Positions 13,691 through 24,376 of a stretch of 64,000 nucleotides of DNA are shown one piece after another. The stretch comes from Reticulitermes speratus. Taxonomy: Eukaryota; Arthropoda; Insecta; Blattodea; Rhinotermitidae. The notes beneath the pieces were generated by a model that worked only from the letters and a program-made list of their open reading frames with translations, did not search any database and was not told the DNA's origin. Position 1 is the first letter of the stretch. Each line of letters starts with the position of its first letter. The translations under genes and the position numbers were made by a program. The DNA is taken from positions 22,396,733 to 22,460,732 of the forward strand of contig JAJKFL010000039.1 in assembly GCA_021186555.1 (NCBI GenBank), written 5' to 3'.

Positions 13691-13880
13691 TAACATTCCG
13701 TGGACGGACGAATGGCCCATTCTATAGACGTCAACCTACACAGGACAACACAAACAGAGAAAATAGCGGAAACAGTCGTGCCGGGATTCGAAGCCATGAG
13801 GGCAGTGTTCGAGCGGTCAAAGACAGTATGCGCCTTCGACCGCGCGGCCACCGCGAGGGCTTTGTTTCTCTCTCTATCTC
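13690..13880 (-). mobile_element. tRNA-derived SINE (family B), copy 1
   Basis: On the minus strand, a tRNA-like head runs from about 13865: GGTGGCCGCGCGGTC, then a B-box-like GGCTTCGAATCCC, then a tail toward 13690. It shares head and layout with the copy at 14825-15003. Pol III promoter boxes A and B are the evidence for tRNA origin; it is not a functional tRNA. Confidence 0.6.
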
Positions 13881-14385
13881 TCTGTCTCTCCACCTGTCCA
13901 TTCTGAATGTTTCCCGAAACAAGGAGCTGGTATATTAATTTTGAAGCTACCTTAATTTTGCGATCTCAATCAGATGGCCGGATAAAACTGCATTCTATCA
14001 CTTAATATTTTGGTGTCAATAGCGAAGGATTGCAGCCGCAGGGAACAGGATCGGCGCAAAGGCGTCAGGGGCCAGAGCCAAGCCTTTAGATTTGCGCCCC
14101 CTTCATTACATATTGATAAGCATTCGAGTTTTTTTGGGATATGAGACCTATTTATTAGTAAATTTACTAATGGTGCAGAGGAGTTCACTGTCTCCATCTT
14201 CAGGGTCCATGTAGTCCAATGGTTACTCGAGCCCTGTAAATGGCGGCAGCAACGTTACCGTAACGTTGTTAACTATTTGCCCATCGATATGACCTACTCA
14301 GAAGAATTGAATCTTCATTAACACAGCTGTGAGAACCTCAAATCTCGCAAGGTTAGATAAGCTAGTGTAGGAATTCCAATACTGC

Positions 14386-14421
<36 letters not shown>

Positions 14422-14697
14422 TAAAGTTCTCCCTAGAACAGGCCATGAAGGCCCAGAGGGGGAGTAGAGGTATAGCTCTACTATTTCTTTAACCCTGGCA
14501 CTAGATAAGGGTGGGTGGTCAACTCCACGCCCCAGCCGCTTTACCCCGGGAAAGAGACCCGGTACTCATTGTATATGAGGCTGGGTGGGCCCCAGGGCCG
14601 GTCTGGACGGGTGCGGAAAATCTCGCCCCCACCGGGATTCGATCCCCGGACCGTCCAGCCCGTAGCGAGTCGCCATACCGACTACGCTATCCCGGCC

Positions 14698-14741
<44 letters not shown>
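14386..14741 (-). mobile_element. SINE (family A) inserted in a (TA)n tract
   Basis: A SINE of about 280 bp (14698 to 14420, minus) begins GGCCGGGATAGCGTAGTCGG, has a B-box-like GGATCGAATCCC and ends near AACTTTACTT. It is bounded on both sides by (TA)n runs (14386-14419 and 14699-14741), so either it landed in a TA microsatellite or the repeats grew from its target duplication. The best-preserved relatives are at 41749-42033 and 49436-49712. Confidence 0.8.
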
Positions 14742-14821
14742 TTATATATGTGTTTGTGTGTATGTGTGTGAGACCTTCAACGCCGTTTCTAACATTCAGA
14801 CATATCTTAATCCTGTGGCTT

Positions 14822-15003
14822 GAGAAATAATAGGACTCCTCTGGACGAGGGATCGGCTCGTCGCAGAGGCCTCTACCTGACAACAACACACAACACTCAC
14901 AAGAGACAAACATCCATGCCCCCGGTGGGATTCGAACCCACGATCCTAGCAAGCGAGCGGCCGAAGACCCACGCCTTAGACCGCACGGCCACTGGATCGG
15001 CAC
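14822..15003 (-). mobile_element. tRNA-derived SINE (family B), copy 2
   Basis: Minus-strand head at about 15000: CCGATCCAGTGGCCGTGCGG, followed by GGATCGTGGGTTCGAATCCC and a tail ending near 14825. A- and B-box-like sequences are well preserved. It lies about 80 bp from the family A SINE. Confidence 0.7.
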
Positions 15004-15950
15004 ATGCAATTATTATTACTCATAAATCTAATCTTATTATTAATTTCATAATATATACTGGCAATTAAAATTCCATTAAAACTTAACTTGTCTGCTTTTG
15101 ATCTGGAAATTGTGCAAGTAAGCTGTTTCACATTAAGTTTCTCAACAATGTAAGTTTCTCTTGACAGAATGGAAAGCCCAACGAGTCTTTCTTGTGTCAT
15201 GGTTAACCATACGTATATATTTTTATCAATTTTAGTGTGGCAAGGAGTGCTTACTACTCACCACAGACACAGGGATTGTCAAGATAATTCATAAAGCAAT
15301 AACTCCATTTGTAGCACGATCTGCCAGCTTTCTCTACGTGGTGCATATGCATTTCAATATGTCTTGGCTGGCAAACGTTGCTCGACCCGTCTTATAACGA
15401 ATTGTAATTCACTATGAAAATCTGCAGCATCAGTATTTTTATCATCATCCTGTTGCAAATCTTTTTATACTTTTAATAAATGTTCCATAATTATATTCAG
15501 TGTTACTCTCCGCATATTTTGATGGTACATAAAGTAACCATTAAGTTTTAAAGGGTTAATTATGTAGAAAATCAATAGCGCGTAATGGAAAAATCTTTGG
15601 TCGTAAAATACGTATTTCATTCATGCTCTTAAAACTTCTGCTAAATCATTTTTTCACCCCCATAAATATTTAACAAATTACGATAGCAATATGCATATAA
15701 ACGCATGTAAGTCAGTTAGTTTTGGTCAGAAGAGCCAAACCAGGAATTTGTCGACAATTTTCATTAAAATCCTCCAATATTAAGATTAGTGAAAATAAAA
15801 TCCCTTCATCGTTTCCCCACTTTTTTTCCTGTGTACAAAGGGACATGTTGTCGATGCCGGAAAGAGGCGGAGCAATTTAATACCCGCTCTGCAGGTATGA
15901 CAACATGCCTTATACGGCGGGATCATGATCAGTTTTATTTGTTGTTCGTG
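15004..15950. other. Intergenic, nothing recognised
   Basis: AT-rich sequence without a supported gene or a repeat that I can assign. Confidence 0.5.
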
Positions 15951-15954
15951 GCTC

Positions 15955-16048
15955 AATAAAGTATATGTTTTGGATTATCCGCGTCTCTCAACTATCCGTG
16001 CAACCCCCCTCCCCACCATTACCCCGGATAATGGAGAGTACACTGTAT
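15955..16048 (+). mobile_element. Right end of a Tigger/pogo-like element (solo inverted terminal repeat)
   Basis: Ends CCCCGGATAATGGAGAGTA then CACTG followed by TA, which reversed is CAGTGTACTCTCCATTATCC, the general form of a pogo/Tigger terminus with a TA target. I could not find a matching left end upstream, so the element is truncated. Confidence 0.5.
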
Positions 16049-16424
16049 ATGACTCGGTGATCCTTAAATATGAAACTATATTTTAATGCAGCGCCAGGCG
16101 GAAGACTGAGAAACCCCAGACTATTGAAGCAGATTGGGACGCAGCCCACGACGAACACCAGGCACCACGGCGCTCCATCGATGTATTGCGAACGCCGTAC
16201 CAGCTACCGTCGCGACTATTGTTGGTCAACACCCCTCATCCCTTCAAAAATCAGATCTTTCCCCCTTTCCTCCGATTCTGCAGCAACATAATCGTGTTTT
16301 TACGGTCAGCCTTAGCCTTCAGCACGCAGTCTTATGTACCGTATGTTACTGCGCACTTCTCTGTTATAATGCCATATTTATTGATCTGTTAACTATTTAA
16401 CAACACTACTTCACTTCAAAGGTT

Positions 16425-16506
16425 ATACAGGGCATACACAAAAGAATGGTGCGGTATATACATATATATATTGAAACCGTACCATTCTTTTGTGTATGCC
16501 CTGTAT
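16425..16506. repeat. 82-nt near-perfect palindrome (31-bp arms, 20-nt loop)
   Basis: Left arm 16425-16455 and right arm 16476-16506 are complementary at 30 of 31 positions; they begin ATACAGGGCATACACAAAAG. The loop is AT-rich. It could be a minimal foldback transposon or an unusually perfect hairpin RNA locus. Confidence 0.9.
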
Positions 16507-16594
16507 AGAGTCGAATTACCTTTACTAGTAGTTTATCTAAAGGCACCTTCAATAGCTGAGGTTATGTAAGCTCGAACGATCAGATGATACGGGA

Positions 16595-16795
16595 ATAATG
16601 AATCGGCAATGTTGTGGCAGAAAGCCGTCGTCGGCTAATTTAAGGTAATATCCCGGAATTTGCCAGAATGAACTTAGGGTTATCATGAAAACATTTAAAT
16701 GCCCCAACTCAATCCCAAGTTTGGAACCCGGGACCTCTCCATTACGAAGCAGGATTGCGGATCATTAAATCGGCGCGTTAGGTTCGAATGAGGTA
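16595..16795. repeat. SINE-like repeat (family C)
   Basis: Contains GTCGTCGGCTAATTTAAGGT and a GGAACCCGGGACCTCTCCAT block; a related but more decayed segment lies at 12165-12280, and a possible third at 23885-24060. The GGAACCCGGGACC block could be part of a B-box-like element. Boundaries are approximate. Confidence 0.4.
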
Positions 16796-17039
16796 CACAG
16801 ATGATCAGAAATTATGGGTAAAAACTTGGAAAGGGACGAAAGTTTCCAATTTCAAAGTACTGTCCCGACGGAAAGAAAACTGGTGGCGAATAAAGGTGGA
16901 GAAATTGAAGCTTTGTTTTAATTGTTGCTGCGTGGTTACTAAACGTGGCAGCCGAGCTACAGTTCTTATAAAACACGAAGACCTCTGCCCAACCTGCATT
17001 GATGATTTTCTTTGTGCTTAAACACGCAACACGTCACGA

Positions 17040-17290
17040 AGTATATGGAGGAGTGGAGATGCAGCTCCACACATTCATAGCATCGGCAATACATGCAAGT
17101 TTATTGTCAACGTCACGTCACTGCCGCTTGCCTCCATAAGAAAAGGAGGCTGAAATGGTCTCAGTGTCTGTGTGGACGCGGTGGGGAAGAAAGAAACCTT
17201 TGACCCTGTTGAAAATCGAACCCCTGTCGCGTAGTCAAATAACTGACTAAGCCATCCCTGTCCACACTTAGGCGTAAACCGCTGTTTCAG
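17040..17290 (-). mobile_element. Diverged SINE (family A related)
   Basis: Minus-strand tRNA-like head GGACAGGGATGGCTTAGTCA followed by GGGGTTCGATTTTC, and a tail with GGAGCTGCATCTCCACTCC, which parallels the GAGCTATACCTCTACTCCC block of the intact family A copies. Confidence 0.55.
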
Positions 17291-18059
17291 GACTACGAAA
17301 TTCATTAGGTCTTGTATATGTCATCGCAATTTCATAATACCAACATGTAGACAACAACGTGGGCTTTGTGCTTGAAGATTTTCACAGCTATTGTATATGA
17401 CTTCTCTACGTACAAACACGAAGCTATGTTCCACACTGTAGATGGCGCTTATTCTGAATTTCTTAAAATATTGCAATTTATTGCAATCAATACTTGCTTG
17501 TAATTGGCCGAATAAATCATGCTAGCTCCATTGTTAAATATGACAGGGCTCCCGTAAGTTGACTTCAAAGCAATAACAGTCTCCACGCTTTCCCCCTTTT
17601 TTTTTTTTTACTGCTGTTTACAGTCGACTCAAGCCCCGGCCACAGATACACGTACAAAAACCGTGCAACAAAACGCATCTAAGTAGGCCTACTTCACTTC
17701 TGAAGTGCAATGCTCTAGCACTACCCAACTCGTGTATACGGACCACTGAATCAGCCTATCAAAGACCTATAGAGACGAGGAGATTATGAAAAGTTACTGG
17801 GAGTGCCGAAACTTACATACATATACTACGTAGTTTCTGCACCTAGACCTCTCAAGACAATTTGCACGACGACTGATAACAAACATATTGGGTGATAGCG
17901 GTAGCATATTTTTGTGTTATACTAGTACTGCCTATATACAACACTAAACACTTACAGTTGACTATTTGTGTTACCTTTTTAAAATTACTTTTTTAAAAAT
18001 CAGTTTCTTAAATATTCCATGTTACTTCTTATAACAATATTGACATCTTAATATTTACT

Positions 18060-18418
18060 TTAGTTTTAACATTTACATTATTCGGGTGATCAAATCAAGA
18101 AGGATGAGGTGGGCGGGGCATGTAGCACGTATGGGAGAGGTGCATACAGGATTTTGGTGGGGAGACCTGAGGGAAGGCAACCCCTTGGAAGACCCAGGCT
18201 ATGTAATATTAAATAATATTAAAATGCATCTTCAAGAAGTGGGATGGGAGGGCGATGACTGGATTGATATGGCTCGGGATAGGGACAGGTGGCAGGCTAT
18301 TGTGAATGTGGTAATAAACCTTCGGGTTCCATAAAATGCGGGGAATTTCTTGACTAGCTGAGGACCTGTTAGCTTCTCAAGAAGAACTCTGCTCCATGGA
18401 GTTAGTTTTAACATTTAC
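18060..18418 (+). mobile_element. 5'-truncated RTE-type LINE with 17-bp target duplication
   Basis: Insertion 18077-18401 encodes the last 80 or so residues of an endonuclease/reverse transcriptase ORF, with blocks [29 protein letters not shown] and [18 protein letters not shown] before a TAA. It is flanked by perfect 17-bp direct repeats (TTAGTTTTAACATTTAC at 18060-18076 and 18402-18418). The 3' end has no poly(A) and closes with CTCCATGGAG followed by GTTA units, as in RTE-clade elements. Confidence 0.8.
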
Positions 18419-18597
18419 TTGATATATATATATACATGCAATATTCCTAATTAGTTTATGTAAGGTAGGGGCGGGGTTTGTCGGATAGGTCTGGAAATTC
18501 CGGATAACCCTCTCCAGGCTATACTGGTGCTGCAATTTTGCAAGGAACAAATCTCCTACATGCAACATATACGGTTTCCAGCTTACAGTTTTTGTCA

Positions 18598-18645
18598 TAG
18601 CCTGATGATGGCTCTTTTACGAGCCGAAAATAGTTGCCAATCAAA
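18598..18645 (+). ncRNA. Hammerhead-ribozyme-like motif in a dispersed repeat
   Basis: Shows CTGATGA (18602-18608), a five-base-pair stem GGCTC/GAGCC with a six-base loop (18610-18625) and GAAA (18626-18629), the order of a hammerhead catalytic core. One extra T separates CTGATGA from the stem, unlike the standard core, so activity is doubtful. Penelope-like retroelements are known to carry such motifs. Confidence 0.35.
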
Positions 18646-18723
18646 AGTGTGTTATACGACTTGTTGAGTCCGATTGAAGAACTAAAATAAATATACGCTC
18701 ATGATATAAATATTTGGACTTGC

Positions 18724-18996
18724 CTCTGCTCTTAGTTACGCCCGCACGCGGGGCGCGCTAGATACTGCGAGACTAAGCGAATTTTGAATTTTGGTCCGCG
18801 CCATGGCGATGGCAGTTATTTGCCGGGCTCGATTCTGGGCCAGTCCACCTGAGATTTGTGGTGGATATAGCAGCACTGGGACAGGTTTTTTCTCAGAGCT
18901 TTTCGGTTTTCTCCTGTCAGTATATTTCACAAAGGCCCCCACACTCATCTGCATGTTAAAACTACCCTTGTAAAAAAAAAAAAAAAAAAAAAAAAG
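18724..18996 (+). mobile_element. Short retroelement ending in a poly(A) run
   Basis: About 250 bp of GC-richer sequence (starting near GTTACGCCCGCACGCGGGGC) ends in about 24 A residues at 18972-18995. A poly(A)-tailed SINE or processed fragment is the likely explanation; I do not recognise its source and did not find a clear target duplication. Confidence 0.4.
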
Positions 18997-20545
18997 GATA
19001 AGAATGTGAAGCCTGGAAGATTTCAAAGATATAATTGCTCTCTTGCATATCAGGGGAGCATGGGCCGAAAAGTACTTTCGCGTTGTTTTTAAGTGCATTT
19101 TATAAGTGGCTAGTATATTAAAGTTGTAGCTTAACATCATGGCCAAACGCCATGTCACTAAAACTTACCAGCCGGTGTATTCAGTAAAAATATTTACATG
19201 AAGAATACTGTTGGGCTGAGTGAATGGATTTTGATAAATGGCTATTAGCTAAAAATGTGTACCTCTGGAGCCCTGATATCATAGGCAAATGCCAGACAAG
19301 GAAATCAAAAACCCTGCGTACTTACTTGATTCTCTGCAGCTTCTGCTGTAGTGGAGTGGTGGTGTCTGCTCAGTACCAGTGTTTCAAATGGATAGCATGA
19401 ACAGTATCTTGATAGCGTGTCTTGAATTCGCTTCACCAACACATTCCTGAGCCTGGTCTACCCGTGAGATACGCTTAATTAGTGAATGTCTCTTATATAA
19501 TACATACTCTGACGCAGTACCTGAAGCCGCCTAACCGCTCACACTCCGAATCAATTTCAAAGTCAAATCAATACCTCTATAATAGAAAATACAAGCACGT
19601 AATCTGTTTCAATAGAGCAGACTGAGAGTAAAATCAATGTTTCAGATCGAACGTTGCCACTGAATATGTATACTTGCTACCTACCTGGAAAGACCTGGGT
19701 TTGATCCTCAGTTCGAGACCGGCTATCCTAACTTTCTGAAGTCATTACAGTACTTCGGTAGTGTATTAAAAAGGGCCACAAGCGTTCATTTCCAGAGTCT
19801 TCCTAGTTCAATGTAAGTGCCTTTCTACGTGACACTAGGCACTGATACATCGTCGATGTATAGCAAACTTGCTAGAGATACACACGAGTCCAGCATCACT
19901 AAAAAGGAATGTTAGGCTCTGACTTCTGTATGAAGATTGAGATTGCTCTTACGAGAAATCACGGCCGCTTGCTGAACAACAAAACATACACACATGCAGC
20001 TGAACAAGTAGTTCCGGGCAGAATTCATGAAGTCTACTTTCTTACTATAGGCCTGCCTATAGATTATCGTTAACACTAGTCCGTGATTTCATCAGTGTTA
20101 ATTACACGGTGACGTCCCGATTCTCCGACAACAATATTTAAAGCAATTACTTAATGATAAGTCTATCTTGTGGCCGATGTTTTTATATACAGTAATAGAG
20201 CGCGCAGTAAAATTTGCACTCAGTAATTTGTTTTCCCGTATTGTAGCAACGGCGCTATAATCTATCATTGTGTTTTCTCGAGCGGGATAGTTCTTTGTAT
20301 GAATTCCGCCTGTGGCAAGATGCCTTGAAGAACGCATTAAGTTCTCATCGTCGTTTCCATTTCACAAGCTCGCGTTCCGCTGTTCTGTGTGATAGTAAGA
20401 AATTAAACAGTATGGGGTTGGGGTGGAATCCAATTACATAATATTCATACAAGTACATTAAGTTAAAAATCGCCCTACAATGTGTTCCTGCGTGGTCTTG
20501 CTCGGCAGCATCCAATTTAAAAGTGACTGCTACCCTCTTTCGCAG
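18997..20545. other. Intergenic, nothing recognised
   Basis: No supported gene. A GGTTTGATCCTCAGTTCGAGA block near 19698 suggests a SINE scrap. Open frames here lack domain features. Confidence 0.45.
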
Positions 20546-20879
20546 TACAGTGATACCTCGGCTAACGAAGATAATTCGTTCCGGAATCACATTCCTTAGC
20601 CGAAACGTGATTTCCCGTAGGTTTCTATAGAAAATCGTTTAACCCAGTCGGGTTAGTGGGTCTCCCCTATGTGATGTGGTCAGCTCATTTCTTTGTCACA
20701 CACATACAGACGGAAAAGATAAGCTCCTGGAATGGCCCGACCATTCATGTTTGCTGCTTTATGTTAGCGCGAGCATCCACTAAAACATTCGTTAGCCGAA
20801 TCCGAAAAACAGCGAAAAAAATCTTCGTTACCCGAAAAATTCGTTAGCAGGGTCACTCGTTAGCCGAGGTATCACTGTA
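20546..20879. mobile_element. 330-bp pogo/Tigger-type MITE with perfect terminal inverted repeats and TA duplication
   Basis: Left end CAGTGATACCTCGGCTAACG at 20548 and right end CGTTAGCCGAGGTATCACTG ending at 20877 are exact inverse complements over at least 21 bases, and TA flanks both sides (20546-20547, 20878-20879). Sub-terminal CGTTAGCCGA units recur inside. The length and lack of a transposase frame make it non-autonomous. Confidence 0.9.
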
Positions 20880-22040
20880 CTATACTGTGATAAGAGCCTA
20901 GGGTACACAGAACATAAATGAGTGAAGATAATAACAAAATTATTTAGAATACTACGAGTAGTGTAAATCCTATTGCAATTTGAAAGCCAAAATCTGATCT
21001 TTCTCATCTATAGGTACAATTTCCACAGATAATCCTTCCACTACTCCTCTAATATATAGTACTGTACTCCATAGCCTTTGAGGCACACCTGAAATCACAG
21101 TTTCATTAATATGCACGCGATGTAAGCTTCCCAGCAAAGGCCGAGACCATAATAGCAACTGATAACCGAGTAGGTTGGTGTAATGGCAATGCAGCAGACT
21201 AGCAGCAAGCAAGTTCCGAGGATACCAATTTTGTTTTCCGTTTTTTTCAGACCCTCCTACCAAATGCTTGGATAGTACCTCGATTATATCACGGCTAATT
21301 CTTTGCAGATCGTTTCCACTTCATTATTCAGTAAGCATTCTGTAATGGATGCTAAATATTCTGAAGTACTGACAGCGTCCTAACATACAACAGAAATACA
21401 AATATCGACTGAAGCAAAGGCACTTCTCACTTCCACATACTCCTGCCACCTTGTGGTCGATTCGTTAACTACTACGAACTGTTACTGCCACAAAGCAATA
21501 CTTGGGCTTTTCATACAAGCAATCCATTTGAAAAATGCACCCACACAAGGCAACCTATTCAGGTGCGGCATAACTAATCTACGTGCAGTCTTATTGCAGT
21601 GTGTACGGTACACTGCGTTATCTGACGACTTTGTCAGATTTTCCAACCAACCAAAGATACAATTTATTTATGGTAATTGCATGTAACTTGTATACACTAT
21701 ATAGAAATGTTTCACAATCATCAGGAACAATTAGGGCTTAGGTCCAATAAGACCTGTTCGTCTTGATCTTGAAGATGCTGTTGGTCTTGCCATCTTTGAT
21801 TTGGTCTCTCCAGATCATGACATCTGGTTTGATGACACTGGACAGCCAATAGTGAATGATGTTTTTTTTATTCTTGCCACATGTTTCCTCCATTTCTTTT
21901 GGTACTGAACGATCTTTTCAACTATGTTGGGTGCTCGTTAATTTTTTAAAGATGCTTTTGTTTCTGTGCTTAAGCAGAAATGTTAATACTTGCAAAAGAA
22001 TATGACAGTCAGGTAAAAAGTGTTGTTTTATAAAAATGCT
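20880..22040. other. Intergenic, unrecognised minus-strand ORF at 21263-20970
   Basis: A 97-residue minus-strand frame with a mildly hydrophobic middle lies here, but I cannot assign it and no exon signals favour it. The rest shows no gene. Confidence 0.35.
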
Positions 22041-22049
22041 GCCACTGCT

Positions 22050-22830
22050 GAAGTTGTCCCATACACAGGGGAAAGTTAAGCAAAAAAAAATTATAAAAAA
22101 ATAATAAAAAGTCTATAAATTTCACCACACAATTAACAGTGGACCAACAACATAAACAACCAAAATATTAAAATATACTCATGTTTTCTCCCCGACAGTT
22201 ACATTTTTCCCTCTCTCAGCACAGAAGTTACTCCACTGACTTGTTTCCTTCCTTGTTTTGCTAACACCTTCTTGTGTGCCCCACTGTTGAAAAACCAGTT
22301 TCACTGATGTTAAATATCCATTCTTTCAAACTTTTTCATTCCTCTCTTATCTTTCTGCATGTCAAAAATGGCATAGCATTTGGCATTCTGAATCATGCAA
22401 GTCAGAATATATTGGTTGCTGCTGGGTTATGAAGTGAAATATTTTTAGATTTCCTTAAGTTTTCAAGGCAGTCAAGACCACCTATCTTTATCACCTTGTT
22501 AAAAAAATGATGTAGATTCTTGTTTCCGCAAATTCGAAGGCCAGCTTTGTATATTCCATTTTGCACATCCCATGAAACATCTTCTGAAAATTAATGGCAT
22601 GTTCTCTCTCCTCCTCCAAGTCTGGAGTGAATACACACTTGAATTGACTCTTATTAGGACAACTAGTGCCAGAGAAGCCTGGTCTAACCAATACTGTAAT
22701 GTGGTTCTTTGGAATCCACACTCTTTTGGCACTGAGCTAGGGCTTGTCTTTTTCTTGCTATGCTTGAAACGACCTACTGTGTCAGTAGGAGAGCACAATT
22801 TTGATTGCAAATTTGGGTAAACAAGTGATG
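22050..22830 (-). mobile_element. pogo-like transposase relic
   Basis: Minus strand, several frames. About 22790-22690 resembles the helix-turn-helix start (IPKNHITV region); 22640-22500 gives DLEEEREHAINFQKMFHG then YTKLAFEFAETRIY, the CENP-B-type DNA-binding segment; 22330-22200 gives FNISETGFSTV followed, after frameshifts, by KVLAKQGRKQVSGVTS, the start of the DDE catalytic domain (first Asp usually in this block; here Glu-Thr-Gly follows Ser). Multiple stops make it a fossil. Confidence 0.65.
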
Positions 22831-23286
22831 GACAAAATTAGGTCATGGATATATGTTAACATCACATTTCTCCTTTGCTTGGATCTGTATAAATGTCCAC
22901 AGTAACACGGTGATTCTCACTGCACACCTGTGCTGACTAACTCCATGCCACTTTGTGCACCAAGTATAATGCCTAAATCTTAAACAGATCTTGGTCTCAT
23001 TCAGTCACCTGGCTGTTATACTTCTGACAGGAAATATGCATGAAACCCCCATCCATGAATCCTACAAATGGGAGGCCATGGGCCACAATTGCCTGTAACT
23101 GCCACTGGATGGATGGTTCATACATAGCATAAAGGATATACTGTAGATTCCACAGTTGGGTAAATCATTTTATTGAAATAATGTGTTTAATTTAGTCCAT
23201 AACATATTGTTTTTAGAGCTACAGAGTAGAACCACCTTCAGGATAGGAGAGATGTTTGGCACAATACTGGTTAGTCAAACTATGCA

Positions 23287-23305
23287 GGGGGGGGGGGGGG
23301 GGGGG
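23287..23305 (+). repeat. Homopolymer G19 tract
   Basis: Nineteen consecutive G, the longest such run in the window. An ORF that reads through it as poly-Gly is not credible. Confidence 0.85.
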
Positions 23306-23654
23306 AACAGGTCACAAAAATCGGTAAGAGGAAGTCAGAGCCAAGCATGTGGAAGAGGAGATGGGCCAATGGGAAATGTACGCCCAGTCCATGGACCAAC
23401 CAGCAGAGAAGTTAGAGACTGGGCTCCATCCCAAGAACATGCAACAGGGAAGATGGTTTCATACAAGCAAGTCATGGAAACATCTCATTCCTACCTTAGA
23501 CACAGAAGGCTTTTTTTCAAAAAAAGAATCCTTAACTCAGCTGTCATCCTGTTTTTTCAGTCTTTTATTCTTTTGCAGTTATTTCAGCCTTCCTTCATAC
23601 AGATAAAGGTAATGCTGTCCTTCAGCACACTATGAACTCAGTGGAAGGAGTGTA

Positions 23655-23790
23655 CTACAGTTCCATTCATTCTTAACTGCCAGCACCAGACGGAAGTGAG
23701 CGGTTAACTTAACGCCCCAGACCCTTTACCCTGGGAAAAGGCACACAGTACCCATCAAAGATGAGCCTGGGTGAGTCCCAAGGTGGTCTC
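23655..23790 (-). mobile_element. Partial SINE (family A), body only
   Basis: Matches the family A body on the minus strand (GTACTGTGTGCCTTTTCCCA then GGGTAAAGGGTCTGGGGCG) but lacks the tRNA-like head, which would lie beyond 23790. Confidence 0.6.
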
Positions 23791-24244
23791 AATATTTTGT
23801 ACCAAGTAATATATGTAAAATATGAACACATCTGTTTATTTTTGGTTCCTTTAATCATGATGTCAGCAGCTAAGACTACACAGTGTAAAATGGTGGGAAC
23901 ATTAATGAGTTCAAAGGGATGTGAAAGGACGCAATCTTGGCCAAATCTCAGGAGCCATTTGAGGTCTGGGATTGAGAAAAACCATGACATACTTCAATCA
24001 GGATAGTTGGTGTCCCAGTCAAGATTCAAACAAAATGCTCCCCAAATACCAGCAGCATTTAAGCCAACTTTTTCAGTATGTATACAGGCCTGTGATATTG
24101 TTCCAGTCCTAGAATATGATCATGCACACATCAAATATGTATGTGCTAACAACAGGTTCTGATAGCAAAATATAATCTTACAGAAGACAGAGCTAGGGAT
24201 GTTTTGCAGTGTTGGAACTGCAAACAATTACGGATCATGTCCAC

Positions 24245-24376
24245 AATATACACCTTGATGTATCTTGTTCACTTTTATAACTGAATGACTCATCACACAC
24301 AACAGGGTGATGCAGACACTCTCCAGTATGTAAATGCTGGTGCTCATTCAGAAAACACCTACTAATAAATGACCTA
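24245..24376 (-). pseudogene. Decayed zinc-finger units beyond the stop of the C2H2 gene
   Basis: Directly downstream of the TGA at 24379-24377, a shifted frame encodes VCDRSFISRCFLNEHQHLHT followed by GE, a C2H2 finger missing its first cysteine, then VVCDESFSYKS, the start of another. The gene's array was therefore longer before a small deletion and frame change at the stop. Confidence 0.8.

Noticed and set aside
13519..13938. Several overlapping ORFs on both strands
   Set aside because: Explained by a tRNA-derived SINE plus CT-rich low complexity.
14936..15003. Possible tRNA gene (box A and B, minus strand)
   Set aside because: The cloverleaf is not intact and the sequence continues as a SINE body.
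14511..15009. ORFs of 86-147 codons across the SINEs, ending in IYIYIY repeats
   Set aside because: They read SINE sequence and TA microsatellites; not genes.
20098..20590. Minus-strand ORFs near 20.1-20.6 kb
   Set aside because: No domain, no exon signals, and partly overlap the MITE end.
23183..23635. 150-codon ORF with a Gly run
   Set aside because: The Gly run is a G19 homopolymer and there is no domain.
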